17,086 nucleotides of DNA from Aquincola sp. (GTDB lineage: Bacteria > Pseudomonadota > Gammaproteobacteria > Burkholderiales > Burkholderiaceae_C). Made by a program: the position numbers and the translations under genes. The notes beneath the pieces were generated by a model. That model ran no database searches and was not told where the DNA came from. It was given only the letters and a program-made list of their open reading frames with translations. This document shows, piece by piece, positions 6,814-14,610 of this stretch (position 1 is its first letter; each line of letters starts with the position of its first letter). The stretch lies in the NCBI GenBank assembly GCA_029884035.1, contig JAOUIM010000024.1:1-17086 (forward strand), given 5' to 3'.

Positions 6814-7575
6814 TCAGAATTTCGAGAAGTCGGGCTTGCGCTTCTCGAAGAAGGCCTGGAAAGCCTCCTTGGCCTCCGGGCTGTGCAGCCGGGCACCGAA
6901 GGCCTCGCCCTCGGTGCGGATCGTCGCGAGGATGGCGTCGCGCAGCGGCGCGCGCAACAGGCGCTTGGCCTCGCGCACCGCACCGGGCGGCAGCGCATTG
7001 AAGCGCTCGGCCACGCGCCGTGCCTGGGCCATCACCTCGCCGGCAGGCAGCACCGCATTGGCGATGCCGCATTCGACGGCCATCTCGGCGGTGAAGGGGT
7101 CGCCGAGCAGCAGTTTCTCGGCGGCGCGACGGTGGCCCATCAGCGCCGGCACCACCAGGCTCGACGCGAACTCGGGCACCAGACCCAGGCTGACGAAAGG
7201 CATCGCGAGCCGCGCATCGTCGGCCACATACACGAAATCGCAGTGCAACAGCATCGTCGTGCCGATGCCGATCGCCGCACCGGTGACCGCCGCGACGACG
7301 GGCTTGTCGCAGTCGACGAGCGCGCGCATGAAGCGGAACACCGGGGAGTCCTCGCCCTGCCGCGGGCGGCGCATGAAGTCCTCGAGATCGTTGCCACTGG
7401 TGAAGATGCCGGGCTGGCCGCCAATGAGCACCGCGCGCACCGCGGCGTCATCGCGCGCGGCGGCGAGCGCCTCGGCCATCGCCTGGTACATCTCGACGGT
7501 GAGCGCGTTCTTCTTCTCCGGGCGCGCGATCTCGATCGTCGCGACGCCGTTGAAGGTGGCGCATCGGATCGTCAT
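6814..7575 (-). CDS. Crotonase-family protein, probably Delta3-Delta2-enoyl-CoA isomerase rather than hydratase
   Basis: A 253-residue crotonase. Oxyanion-hole segments are visible at T-S-G-N-D (59-63) and G-A-A-I-G-I-G (99-105). The two glutamates needed for hydratase activity (rat Glu144 and Glu164) align with Thr107 and Phe127 here, so both are missing. Instead P-F-V-S-L-G-L-V-P-E-F-A-S-S (about 126-139) matches the P-F-x-x-L-G-x-x-P-E-x-x-S-S motif of ECI2/Eci1 isomerases, placing Glu135 where their catalytic acid sits. It would shift 3-enoyl-CoA to 2-trans-enoyl-CoA, letting unsaturated fatty acids enter beta-oxidation. The ATG at 7575 has AGAGGAG seven bases upstream. It lies between the DUF1569 lipoprotein and the SGNH hydrolase in the same gene set. 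Automated annotation would probably call it enoyl-CoA hydratase. Confidence 0.9.
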   Translation of the reverse strand: MTIRCATFNGVATIEIARPEKKNALTVEMYQAMAEALAAARDDAAVRAVLIGGQPGIFTSGNDLEDFMRRPRQGEDSPVFRFMRALVDCDKPVVAAVTGAAIGIGTTMLLHCDFVYVADDARLAMPFVSLGLVPEFASSLVVPALMGHRRAAEKLLLGDPFTAEMAVECGIANAVLPAGEVMAQARRVAERFNALPPGAVREAKRLLRAPLRDAILATIRTEGEAFGARLHSPEAKEAFQAFFEKRKPDFSKF

Positions 7576-7609
7576 GCAGGAACTCCTCTGTGGTTGAGAT
7601 TTGTCGTCG

Positions 7610-8113
7610 TCATGGCGTCACTTCGGTCCAATGATTGGCCAGATGCATCAGGTGGGCGCGCGTGTACTGCGCCTTGTCGAGTGCACCGTAGGCGAAGTGC
7701 GGTGCCAGCACGCCCTCGTACGACTCGAACCGTCGCAGCGCAGCCAGCGCGCGCCGAATCGCCGCTGGCAACGGCGCATCGCGGTCGAGCGCCGGCGCGC
7801 CGGGGATCGGCTCGTCGAGCGCGTGGCCCATCACACCCCGCAGGTCGAACACCGTGAAGGCGGCCGCGCCGACCGTGGCGCGGAACATGCCTGACTTCTT
7901 CTCCGGATAGCTGTCGATCGAGTACTCGATGCTTTGCGCCACGTGCTGCAGCATCTGCGACAGGTTCCACGCGCCTTCCTTCGCATGCCCGCTGGCCAGC
8001 GACTCGATCGCCTGCGTCGCCGACGCCAGCGTCGGGAAGGTCTTCACCGGCGCCGACTTGCAGCCCGCCATCGGCAGGGCGCAAGCGACCAGGAGCAGCC
8101 CGCGTCGATCCAT
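7610..8113 (-). CDS. DUF1569 / DinB-like putative lipoprotein
   Basis: A 167-residue protein. The first 18 residues form a short lipoprotein signal (M-D-R-R, hydrophobic core, P-M-A-G-C with Cys18), so it is probably lipid-anchored on the outer side of the inner membrane or in the outer membrane. The rest matches DUF1569, a four-helix relative of DinB: W-N-L-S-Q-M-L-Q-H-V-A-Q-S-I-E (about 49-63) with His57, and a C-terminal H-L-M-H-L-A-N-H-W with His157-x3-His161, the spacing of the DinB metal site. Its function is unknown. It sits inside the beta-oxidation gene set, between thiolase and isomerase, which is an odd place for an exported protein. The ATG at 8113 has no ribosome site; it overlaps the stop of an upstream 15-codon ORF (TGATG), so it may be translated by reinitiation. 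Confidence 0.8.
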   Translation of the reverse strand: MDRRGLLLVACALPMAGCKSAPVKTFPTLASATQAIESLASGHAKEGAWNLSQMLQHVAQSIEYSIDSYPEKKSGMFRATVGAAAFTVFDLRGVMGHALDEPIPGAPALDRDAPLPAAIRRALAALRRFESYEGVLAPHFAYGALDKAQYTRAHLMHLANHWTEVTP

Positions 8114-8160
8114 CAGCGGGGACGTGCGTCGCGATTCGGCGCGCCGACGATGGCAGCCAT
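8113..8160 (-). CDS. Possible 15-codon coupling mini-ORF between thiolase and lipoprotein genes
   Basis: ATG at 8160-8158 overlaps the thiolase stop (TGATG). The frame reads M-A-A-I-V-G-A-P-N-R-D-A-R-P-R and ends in a TGA (8115-8113) that overlaps the ATG of the DUF1569 gene, again as TGATG. The mini-ORF thus fills the 46-base gap exactly and would let ribosomes pass from thiolase to the lipoprotein gene by two termination-reinitiation steps. This would explain the missing ribosome site there. It may be chance, since this frame is also open across much of the thiolase gene. Confidence 0.25.
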   Translation of the reverse strand: MAAIVGAPNRDARPR

Positions 8161-9362
8161 CAGACGCGCTCGAAGATGCCAGCCGCGCCCTGCCCCATCC
8201 CCACGCACATCGTGACCATGCCGTACTTCAGGTTCTTGCGGTGCAGCGCGTGGATCGTGGTGGCCGAGCGGATCGCGCCGGTAGCGCCCAGCGGATGACC
8301 CAGCGCGATCGCGCCGCCCATCGGGTTGACGCGCCTCGGATCGAGCCCGCAGGTCTCGATCACCGCCAGCGATTGCGCCGCGAAGGCCTCGTTCAGCTCG
8401 ATCCAGCCGATGTCGTCGAGCTTCAGGCCGGCAGCCTTGAGCGCCGCGGGGATCGCCTCGATCGGACCGATGCCCATGATCTTGGGCGGCACGCCACGCA
8501 CGGCGAACGAGACGAAACGCGCCAGCGGCTTGAGCCCGAACTGCTTGACCGCGTGTTCGCTCGCCAGGATCAGCGCGCCGGCACCGTCGCTCGTCTGCGA
8601 GCTGTTGCCCGCGGTCACGCTGCCCTTGGCGGCGAACACCGGCTTGAGCTTGGCCAGTGCCTCGAGCGTGGTGTCGGCGCGCGCCCCCTCGTCGAGCTTG
8701 ACTGTTCGTGTCTTCGTGGCCACTTCGCCCGTGGCGAGGTTGGGGAAGCGATCGACGATCTCGACCGGCGTCATCTCGGCGTCGAACTCGCCCGCGGCCA
8801 TCGCCGCGAGCGCCTTCTGGTGCGACGCCAGTGCGAAGGCGTCCTGCTTTTCGCGGCTGACCTTCCACTGCTCGGCGACGCGCTCGGCCGTCAGGCCCAT
8901 GCCGTAGGCGATGCCCACGTTCTCGTCGCGAGCGAACACCTCGGGATTGAAGCTGGGCTTGTTGCCGCCCATCGGCACCATGCTCATGCTCTCGGCGCCG
9001 CCGGCGATCATGACCTCGGCCTCGCCGACGCGGATGCGGTCGGCGGCCATCTGCACCGCAGTGATGCCGCTGGCGCAAAAGCGGTTGATCGTGACGCCGC
9101 CCACCGAATGCGGCAGGCCGGCGATGACCATCGCGGCGCGCGCCATGTTGATGCCCTGCTCGGCCTCGGGGAACGAGCAGCCGACGATCGCGTCCTCGAT
9201 CGCCTTGGGGTCCAGGCTCGGCACCTGGGCGAGTGCGCTTCTCACCGCGGCGACCAGCAGGTCGTCGGGGCGCGTGTTGCGGAAGTAGCCGCGGCCGGAC
9301 TTGCCGATCGGCGTGCGCGTGGCGGCGACGATGTAGGCGTCTTGCACTTGCTTGATGGTCAT
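8160..9362 (-). CDS. fadA: Acetyl-CoA acyltransferase (3-ketoacyl-CoA thiolase)
   Basis: A 400-residue thiolase, full length for the family, which cleaves 3-ketoacyl-CoA with CoA to acetyl-CoA and a shortened acyl-CoA, the last step of beta-oxidation. Active-site features: acyl-accepting Cys96 in N-R-F-C-A-S-G, N-E-A-F (324-327), His356 in G-H-P-L-G-A-T-G, and Cys386 in C-V-G-M-G-Q-G. The ATG at 9362 lies eight bases after TGAGGAG, whose TGA is the stop of the upstream dehydrogenase gene, so the two genes are only 12 bases apart and almost certainly co-translated, as subunits of a trifunctional-like complex often are. Thiolase residues alone do not separate degradative from biosynthetic types; the neighbours make the FadA role likely. 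Confidence 0.95.
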   Translation of the reverse strand: MTIKQVQDAYIVAATRTPIGKSGRGYFRNTRPDDLLVAAVRSALAQVPSLDPKAIEDAIVGCSFPEAEQGINMARAAMVIAGLPHSVGGVTINRFCASGITAVQMAADRIRVGEAEVMIAGGAESMSMVPMGGNKPSFNPEVFARDENVGIAYGMGLTAERVAEQWKVSREKQDAFALASHQKALAAMAAGEFDAEMTPVEIVDRFPNLATGEVATKTRTVKLDEGARADTTLEALAKLKPVFAAKGSVTAGNSSQTSDGAGALILASEHAVKQFGLKPLARFVSFAVRGVPPKIMGIGPIEAIPAALKAAGLKLDDIGWIELNEAFAAQSLAVIETCGLDPRRVNPMGGAIALGHPLGATGAIRSATTIHALHRKNLKYGMVTMCVGMGQGAAGIFERV

Positions 9363-9374
9363 GGTCGTCGCTCC

Positions 9375-11759
9375 TCAGTTGCGTACAGGCTTGCCGGTCT
9401 GCAGCATGCCCATGATGCGTTCCTGCGTCTTCGGGTGCTCGAGCAGCGCGCAGAAGCGATCGCGCTCGAGCGTCATCAGGTACTCCTCGTTGACCAGCGA
9501 GCCGGCATCGACGTCGCCACCGCACACCACCTCGGCGATCAGGCTGGCGATGTGGAAGTCGTGCGCCGAGGCGAAGCCTCCGTCGCGCAGGTTAGTGAGC
9601 TGGCCCTTGATCGTGGCGATCGCGCTGCGGCCCGCCACGGGGAACAGGGCCTTGTGCGGCGGCCGATAGCCACTGTCGGCCATCGCCCTGACCTGCGCCG
9701 CCGCGACGTGCAGCAGCTCGTCCTTGTGCGGCACGATGACGTCACCATCGATCAGATAGCCGAGTTTCCGGCCTTCGATCGCGCTGGTGCCCACCCGCGC
9801 CATCGCAGCCGAAGTGAACGGCTCCTTGAGGAAGGCGAACAGGTCGGCATTCGCGCCGGACGCGGTGGCGAGTTCATGTGCGCGTCGTGCGATATAGGCC
9901 AGACCGCCGGCGCCAGGCACGAGGCCGACGCCGACCTCGACGAAACCCATGTAGCTTTCCATGTGCGCGACGCGCCGCGAGCAGGCCATGGCCAGTTCGA
10001 GCCCGCCACCCAGCGCGAGACCGCGCACCGCCGCAACCGTCGGCACCTGGGCGTAACGCAGGCGCAGGATGAAGTCCTGGAACTTTTTCATCTCGGGCTT
10101 GATGCCCTTGGCGCCCGACTTCATGAACACCGGCAGCAGTGCCTCCAGGTTGGCGCCGGCTGAGAACACATCGTCGGGTGACCAGATCACCAGGCCTTGG
10201 TACCGCGCTTCGGCGATCTCCAGCGCGCGGCCAAGCCCCTCGGCCACGGTCGGGCTGATCAGGTGCAGCTTGGCGGTGATCGAGGCGATCAGCACCTCGC
10301 CGTCGAGCGTCCAGACCCGAACCTCGTCGTTGCGGAACTCTTCGGTGCCCGACTTCAGCGCTTCGGTCGCATTCCAGCCGACCAGCGTTTCCGGGAACGG
10401 CTGGCGCAGGTAGACCTCGAGCGGCTCCAGCGGCAGGTAGCGCCGCTGCGATGCGCTCCACGACCCGTCGGCCGTGTGCACCCCGTCGCGACCATCGAAT
10501 ACCCAGTCGGGCAACGGCGCGTTGCACAGCGCCTTTCCGGCGTTGATGTCTTCGCGGACCCAATGCGCGACCTGCTTCCAGCCGGCGGCCTGCCACAGTT
10601 CGAACGGGCCTTGCTGGGTGCCGAAGCCGCGCCGCATCGCGAAATCGATGTGGCGTGCGCTCGCGGCGATCTCGGCCAGGTGCACCGCGCAGTAATGGAA
10701 CGAATCACGCAGGATCGCCCACACGAACTGCGCCTGGGGATGCGTCGACTCGCGCAGCAGCTTCAACCGTTCCGCGGCGGGCTTCTTGAGCATGCGATCG
10801 ACGATCGGCTCGGCCTTGCCACCCGACGCCACGTATTCGCCCTTGCCCGCGTCCAGGCGAAGGATGTCCTTGCCGGCCTTCTTGTAGAAACCTGCACCGG
10901 TCTTCTGGCCCAGTGCGCCCTGCTCGATCAGCCGGCCCAGCACGGTCGGCGTCTTGTAGGTGGCGTAGAAGGGGTCGGACTGCAGGTTGTCCTGCATGGT
11001 CTTGATGACGTGCGCCATCGTGTCCAGGCCCACGACGTCGGCCGTGCGGAAGGTGCCGCTCGAGGCGCGGCCCATCTTCTTGCCGGTGAGGTCATCGACC
11101 ACGTCATAGGACAGACCGTACTTCTCGGCCTCGATCATCGTGGCCAGCATGCCGGCGATGCCAACCCGGTTGGCGATGAAGTTCGGCGTGTCCTTGGCAT
11201 GTACGACGCCCTTGCCGAGCGTCGTGGTGCAGAAGGTTTCCAGTTGGTCGAGGATCTCGGCGTCGGTGGTCGGCGTCGGGATCAGCTCGACCAGCGCCAT
11301 GTAGCGCGGCGGATTGAAGAAATGGATGCCACAGAAGCGCGGCCTGATCTCGGCCGGTACCGCCTCGGACAGCTTCGTGATCGACAGGCCGGAGGTGTTG
11401 GAGGCGAGGATCGCGTGCGGCGCGATGAACGGCGCGATCTTCCTGTAAAGATCGAGCTTCCAGTCCATGCGCTCGGCGATCGCCTCGATCACGAGGTCGC
11501 AGTCCTTGAGCTGGTCGAGGTGTTCCTCGTAGTTGGCCTGCTGGATCAGGGCGGCGTCCTCGGGCACGCCCAGCGGCGCGGGCTTGAGCTTCTTCAGGCC
11601 CTCCACCGCCTTCGTGACGATCCCGTTCTTCGGCCCATCCTTGGCCGGCAGGTCGAACAGCACCACGGGCACCTTCACGTTGACCAGATGGGCGGCGATC
11701 TGCGCCCCCATCACCCCCGCGCCGAGCACCGCCACCCTGCGGACATTGAATCGGTTCAT
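9375..11759 (-). CDS. 3-hydroxyacyl-CoA dehydrogenase / enoyl-CoA hydratase fusion (dehydrogenase first)
   Basis: A 794-residue bifunctional enzyme for the two middle steps of beta-oxidation. The NAD-dependent dehydrogenase comes first: Rossmann G-A-G-V-M-G (13-18), Ser120-Asn121 and the catalytic pair His146 (G-I-H-F-F-N-P-P) and Glu158, with its helical C-terminal domain at about 190-400. The crotonase domain follows at about 480-700 with G-G-G-L-E-L-A-M-A-C (584-593) and F-V-E-V-G-V-G-L-V-P-G-A-G-G (606-619). Glu588 and Glu608 are exactly 20 residues apart and match both hydratase glutamates. This order (dehydrogenase then hydratase) is that of Bacillus FadN-like proteins and the reverse of E. 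coli FadB. The ATG at 11759 has GGAG five bases upstream. An 88-base gap separates it from the acyl-CoA dehydrogenase gene. Confidence 0.94.
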   Translation of the reverse strand: MNRFNVRRVAVLGAGVMGAQIAAHLVNVKVPVVLFDLPAKDGPKNGIVTKAVEGLKKLKPAPLGVPEDAALIQQANYEEHLDQLKDCDLVIEAIAERMDWKLDLYRKIAPFIAPHAILASNTSGLSITKLSEAVPAEIRPRFCGIHFFNPPRYMALVELIPTPTTDAEILDQLETFCTTTLGKGVVHAKDTPNFIANRVGIAGMLATMIEAEKYGLSYDVVDDLTGKKMGRASSGTFRTADVVGLDTMAHVIKTMQDNLQSDPFYATYKTPTVLGRLIEQGALGQKTGAGFYKKAGKDILRLDAGKGEYVASGGKAEPIVDRMLKKPAAERLKLLRESTHPQAQFVWAILRDSFHYCAVHLAEIAASARHIDFAMRRGFGTQQGPFELWQAAGWKQVAHWVREDINAGKALCNAPLPDWVFDGRDGVHTADGSWSASQRRYLPLEPLEVYLRQPFPETLVGWNATEALKSGTEEFRNDEVRVWTLDGEVLIASITAKLHLISPTVAEGLGRALEIAEARYQGLVIWSPDDVFSAGANLEALLPVFMKSGAKGIKPEMKKFQDFILRLRYAQVPTVAAVRGLALGGGLELAMACSRRVAHMESYMGFVEVGVGLVPGAGGLAYIARRAHELATASGANADLFAFLKEPFTSAAMARVGTSAIEGRKLGYLIDGDVIVPHKDELLHVAAAQVRAMADSGYRPPHKALFPVAGRSAIATIKGQLTNLRDGGFASAHDFHIASLIAEVVCGGDVDAGSLVNEEYLMTLERDRFCALLEHPKTQERIMGMLQTGKPVRN

Positions 11760-11847
11760 AGCGTCTCCATCACGTCGATCAATTTTCAGTCATCGCGACC
11801 CATCGCGAGCACGGCCGTCCAGCGGCCCCAGGCGCTTCGAGAGCGGG

Positions 11848-13638
11848 TCAAAACAGGGCTTCGTCCATCGCCATCAGCGGCACGACGCCGGCGCGCGCGC
11901 TGCGGATCAGGCTCGCGGTCTCGGGCAGCAGCTTGGCGAAGTAGAAACGCGCGGTGGCGAGCTTGGCAGCGTAGAACGGATCGCCCGACTCCAGCTTGGC
12001 CAGCGCGATCTTGGCCATGCGGGCGAAGAAATAGGCGAAGCACAGGTGGCCGACGACACGAAGGTAGTCGACCGCGGCGGCGCCCACTTCGTCAGGGTTC
12101 TGGAACGCCTTCATGCCGAGTTCGTTGGTGAGCTTGGTCACCTTGTCGCCCAGGTCGGCCAGCGGATCGACGAACTCCTGCATCGCCTCGACGACGCCCT
12201 CCTGCTCGATGAAGGCCGCGATGCGCCTGCCGAACGCCTTGAGCTTCTTGCCATTGTCAGCCAGCACCTTGCGGCCGAGCAGGTCGAGCGACTGGATCGT
12301 GTTGGTACCTTCGTAGAGCATGTTGATGCGTGCGTCGCGCACGTACTGCTCCATGCCCCACTCGGTGATGTAGCCGTGACCGCCGAAGACCTGCATGCAG
12401 TGCGAGGTGGCGATCCAGGCGTTGTCGGTGAAGAACGCCTTGAGCACCGGCGTCAGCAAGGCGACCTCGTCGGCGCAGGCGCGGCGAACCTCCTCGTCTT
12501 CGCTGGCCAGTTCCTGGTCGAGCAGCAGCACGGTGTGAAGTGCCAGCGCACGGGCGCCCTCGGCGTAGGCGCGGGCGGTCAGCAGCATCTTGCGCACGTC
12601 GGGGTGCACGATGATCGGGTCGGCCGGCTTGTCCGGCGCCTTGGGCCCCGTCAGGCTGCGCATCTGCAGGCGGTCCTTCGCGTAGGCGACCGCGTTCTGG
12701 TACGCGACCTCGGTCAGGCCGAGCGACTGGTTGGCCACCCCGATGCGCGCCGCGTTCATCATCACGAACATCGCCGGCAGGCCCTTGTGGGGTGCGCCCA
12801 CGAGCCAGCCCGTCGCGCCATCCAGGTTCATCTGGCAGGTGGCGTTGCCGTGGATGCCCATCTTCTGCTCGAGGCCGGTGCAGAAGATCCCGTTGCGTGC
12901 GCCGAGCGTGCCGTCGGCATTCGGCACGAACTTGGGCACGACGAACAGCGAAATCCCCTTGCTGCCAGGCGGCGCATCGGGCAGGCGCGCGAGCACGAGG
13001 TGGATGATGTTTTCCGCCAAGTCGTGTTCGCCCGAGCTGATGAAGATCTTCTGGCCGGTGATCCGGTAGCTGCCGTCGGGTTGCGGGTCGGCCTTGGACC
13101 GCAGGAGGCCCAGATCGGTGCCGCAGTGCGGCTCGGTCAGACACATCGTGCCGGTCCACTGGCCCGACGACAGGCGGGGCAGATACAGCGCCTTCTGCTC
13201 GGTCGTGCCGTGTTCGTGCAGGCACTCGTAGGCCCCGTGCGACAGGCCCGGATACATCGTCCAGGCCTGGTTGGCGCTGTTGAGCATCTCGTAGAAGCAC
13301 TGGTTCATCAGGTGCGGCAGCCCCTGGCCGCCATAGGCCGGATCGGTCGACAGCGCCGGCCAGCCGCCTTCGACGTAGCGTGCATAGGCCTCCTTGAAGC
13401 CCTTGGGCGTGGTGACCGCATGCGTCGCCTTGTCGAGCGTGCAGCCTTCCTGATCGCCGCTCAGATTCAGCGGTTGCAGCACTTCGGCAGCGAACTTGCC
13501 GCCTTCCTCGAGCACGGCGTTGACGGTGTCGACGTCGAGATCGGCAAAGGCCGGGATTTGCTTGAGGGTTGGCACGGCGTCGAGCAATTCGTGAAGCACG
13601 AACTGCAGGTCGCGCAACGGTGGGATGTACTGGGCCAT
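11848..13638 (-). CDS. Acyl-CoA dehydrogenase, long (~600-residue) type with C-terminal extension
   Basis: A 596-residue FAD enzyme, about 200 residues longer than MCAD-type dehydrogenases, as in the FadE5/DmdC-like group with a C-terminal acyl-CoA dehydrogenase domain. It oxidises acyl-CoA to trans-2-enoyl-CoA, passing electrons to ETF. Visible marks: Y-G-G-Q-G-L-P (102-108), the flavin-contacting M-C-L-T-E-P-H-C-G-T-D-L (165-176), G-Q-K-I-F-I-S-S-G-E-H-D (195-206), Q-V-F-G-G-H-G-Y-I (416-424) and catalytic Glu443 in L-Y-E-G-T-N-T-I-Q. The ATG at 13638 lies eight bases after AGGGAGA. It is 30 bases downstream of tetR and leads the catabolic genes. Chain-length preference cannot be read from the sequence; a sulfur-containing substrate (DmdC) is possible but nothing else here supports it. 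Confidence 0.93.
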   Translation of the reverse strand: MAQYIPPLRDLQFVLHELLDAVPTLKQIPAFADLDVDTVNAVLEEGGKFAAEVLQPLNLSGDQEGCTLDKATHAVTTPKGFKEAYARYVEGGWPALSTDPAYGGQGLPHLMNQCFYEMLNSANQAWTMYPGLSHGAYECLHEHGTTEQKALYLPRLSSGQWTGTMCLTEPHCGTDLGLLRSKADPQPDGSYRITGQKIFISSGEHDLAENIIHLVLARLPDAPPGSKGISLFVVPKFVPNADGTLGARNGIFCTGLEQKMGIHGNATCQMNLDGATGWLVGAPHKGLPAMFVMMNAARIGVANQSLGLTEVAYQNAVAYAKDRLQMRSLTGPKAPDKPADPIIVHPDVRKMLLTARAYAEGARALALHTVLLLDQELASEDEEVRRACADEVALLTPVLKAFFTDNAWIATSHCMQVFGGHGYITEWGMEQYVRDARINMLYEGTNTIQSLDLLGRKVLADNGKKLKAFGRRIAAFIEQEGVVEAMQEFVDPLADLGDKVTKLTNELGMKAFQNPDEVGAAAVDYLRVVGHLCFAYFFARMAKIALAKLESGDPFYAAKLATARFYFAKLLPETASLIRSARAGVVPLMAMDEALF

Positions 13639-13668
13639 GAGGACGGTCTCCCTGTGGGTCGGTACTGG

Positions 13669-14340
13669 TCAGCGACGCCGCGCACGCGGCGCAACCGCCG
13701 GCTCGACATCGGTCGTGTAGTGGGCGAGCACATGCTCGAAGGCGCGCTGCGCACGGTCCAGCGCGCCGGGCAGGCGCAGGAACCGCGCGTCGTGGTGCAG
13801 CGCGAGGATCAGGCCGTGCAACTCGAACAGCATCTGGGTGACGTCCGTGTCGGACTTGAAGTGGCCCTGCTCGACCGCCAGCCGGATCGCCCGCTCCAGT
13901 GCGCCGTGCCAGGCCCGCACCATCGAGGCCAGCGCGTCGCGCACCGGGCCGGGCCGGTCGTCGAACTCGACCGCACCGCTGATGTAGATGCAGCCCGAAT
14001 CGATCTCCACCGACACGCGCTTGACCCAGCGCTCGAACAACGAGCGCAGCCGAGGCAGGCCGCGCGGCTCGCGCAGCGCCGGGTAGAAGACCTCTTCCTC
14101 GAACTTCGCGTGGTATTCGCGGATGACCGAGATCTGCAGTTCCTCGCGCGAGCCGAAGTGGGCGAACACGCCCGACTTGCTCATCTGCGTGACTTCAGCC
14201 AGCGCGCCGATCGACAGCCCCTCCAGGCCCATGTGCGACGCCAGGCCGAGCGCGGCCTCGAGGATCGCGGCGCGCGTGGCCTGACCCTTCTGCATCGGGC
14301 TTGCCGCGCGCGGCGGGCGGATTCGGATATCTGTCGACAC
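13669..14340 (-). CDS. TetR-family transcriptional regulator, likely repressor of the beta-oxidation genes
   Basis: A 223-residue TetR regulator: N-terminal helix-turn-helix at about 22-66 (T-R-A-A-I-L-E-A-A-L ... G-L-S-I-G-A-L-A-E-V ... M-S-K-S-G-V-F-A-H-F-G-S-R-E-E-L) and a ligand-binding domain after it. TetR proteins of this setting usually bind acyl-CoA and release DNA when it is plentiful, which is the likely role here. The GTG at 14340 gives the full N-terminus; ATG at 14295 (residue 16) is a possible shorter start, and neither has a clear ribosome site. A 20-bp palindrome lies 12 bases upstream of the GTG, suiting autoregulation of tetR together with the genes behind it. The acyl-CoA dehydrogenase gene begins 30 bases after the stop. 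Confidence 0.9.
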   Translation of the reverse strand: MSTDIRIRPPRAASPMQKGQATRAAILEAALGLASHMGLEGLSIGALAEVTQMSKSGVFAHFGSREELQISVIREYHAKFEEEVFYPALREPRGLPRLRSLFERWVKRVSVEIDSGCIYISGAVEFDDRPGPVRDALASMVRAWHGALERAIRLAVEQGHFKSDTDVTQMLFELHGLILALHHDARFLRLPGALDRAQRAFEHVLAHYTTDVEPAVAPRARRR

Positions 14341-14610
14341 GTCGATCGCCGAAATAGAACGATCGTTCGATTCTGCAGCCTCACGCGTCGCCCCGGACGG
14401 TGTGTCGCCCGCTATTTCTAGGTGAGCGTGTCTATGTCACGGCACTGCAAGTTGCGGCCGTGGCGCAGGACGCACCGCAGCGCCGGAAGGCAGCGGGCAC
14501 GGCCAGGCGTCCCGTGACCGCCCGCCTGTTTCGAGTCGAGGCCGGCGTCCGTGCGAGATGGTTTGAAGCTGTGGCGTGGATTCGGATACGCTTGCACTTA
14601 CGAACAAACC
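14341..14610. other. Divergent intergenic region between tetR and the HNH gene
   Basis: About 270 bases without a convincing gene, the longest such stretch here. It holds the palindrome next to tetR, so promoters for both directions are expected. On the plus strand a TTGAAG at 14565-14570 with GATACG 16 bases later is a poor sigma-70 candidate for the HNH gene. I see no sigma-70 promoter good enough to place for tetR. Short open frames here lack codon-use support. Confidence 0.6.
14353..14372. promoter_or_regulatory. Probable TetR operator (20-bp palindrome)
   Basis: AATAGAACGATCGTTCGATT is symmetric at 18 of 20 positions, with a perfect 12-bp core GAACGATCGTTC (14357-14368). Size and symmetry fit TetR-family operators, and it lies 12 bases upstream of the tetR GTG start, where a bound dimer would block initiation. 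The binding protein is inferred from position only. Confidence 0.65.

Noticed and set aside
5038..7857. A 939-codon open frame on the plus strand
   Set aside because: It runs through the zinc-ribbon gene in another frame and antisense to the SGNH and crotonase genes, all of which have clear family motifs. Composition is Arg/Ala/His-rich with no fold.
7929..10163. A 744-codon open frame on the plus strand
   Set aside because: It is antisense to thiolase and the 3' part of the fusion enzyme, with the same shadow composition.
11533..14421. A 962-codon open frame on the plus strand
   Set aside because: It is antisense to the acyl-CoA dehydrogenase, tetR and part of the fusion enzyme. Its product is rich in Arg, His, Gln and Val, as expected from the reverse of GC-rich coding DNA, and shows no domain.
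14421..14440. GTGA...TCAC inverted repeat as a CRP-like site
   Set aside because: The half-sites are 11 bases apart instead of 6, and the outer T/A positions do not match.
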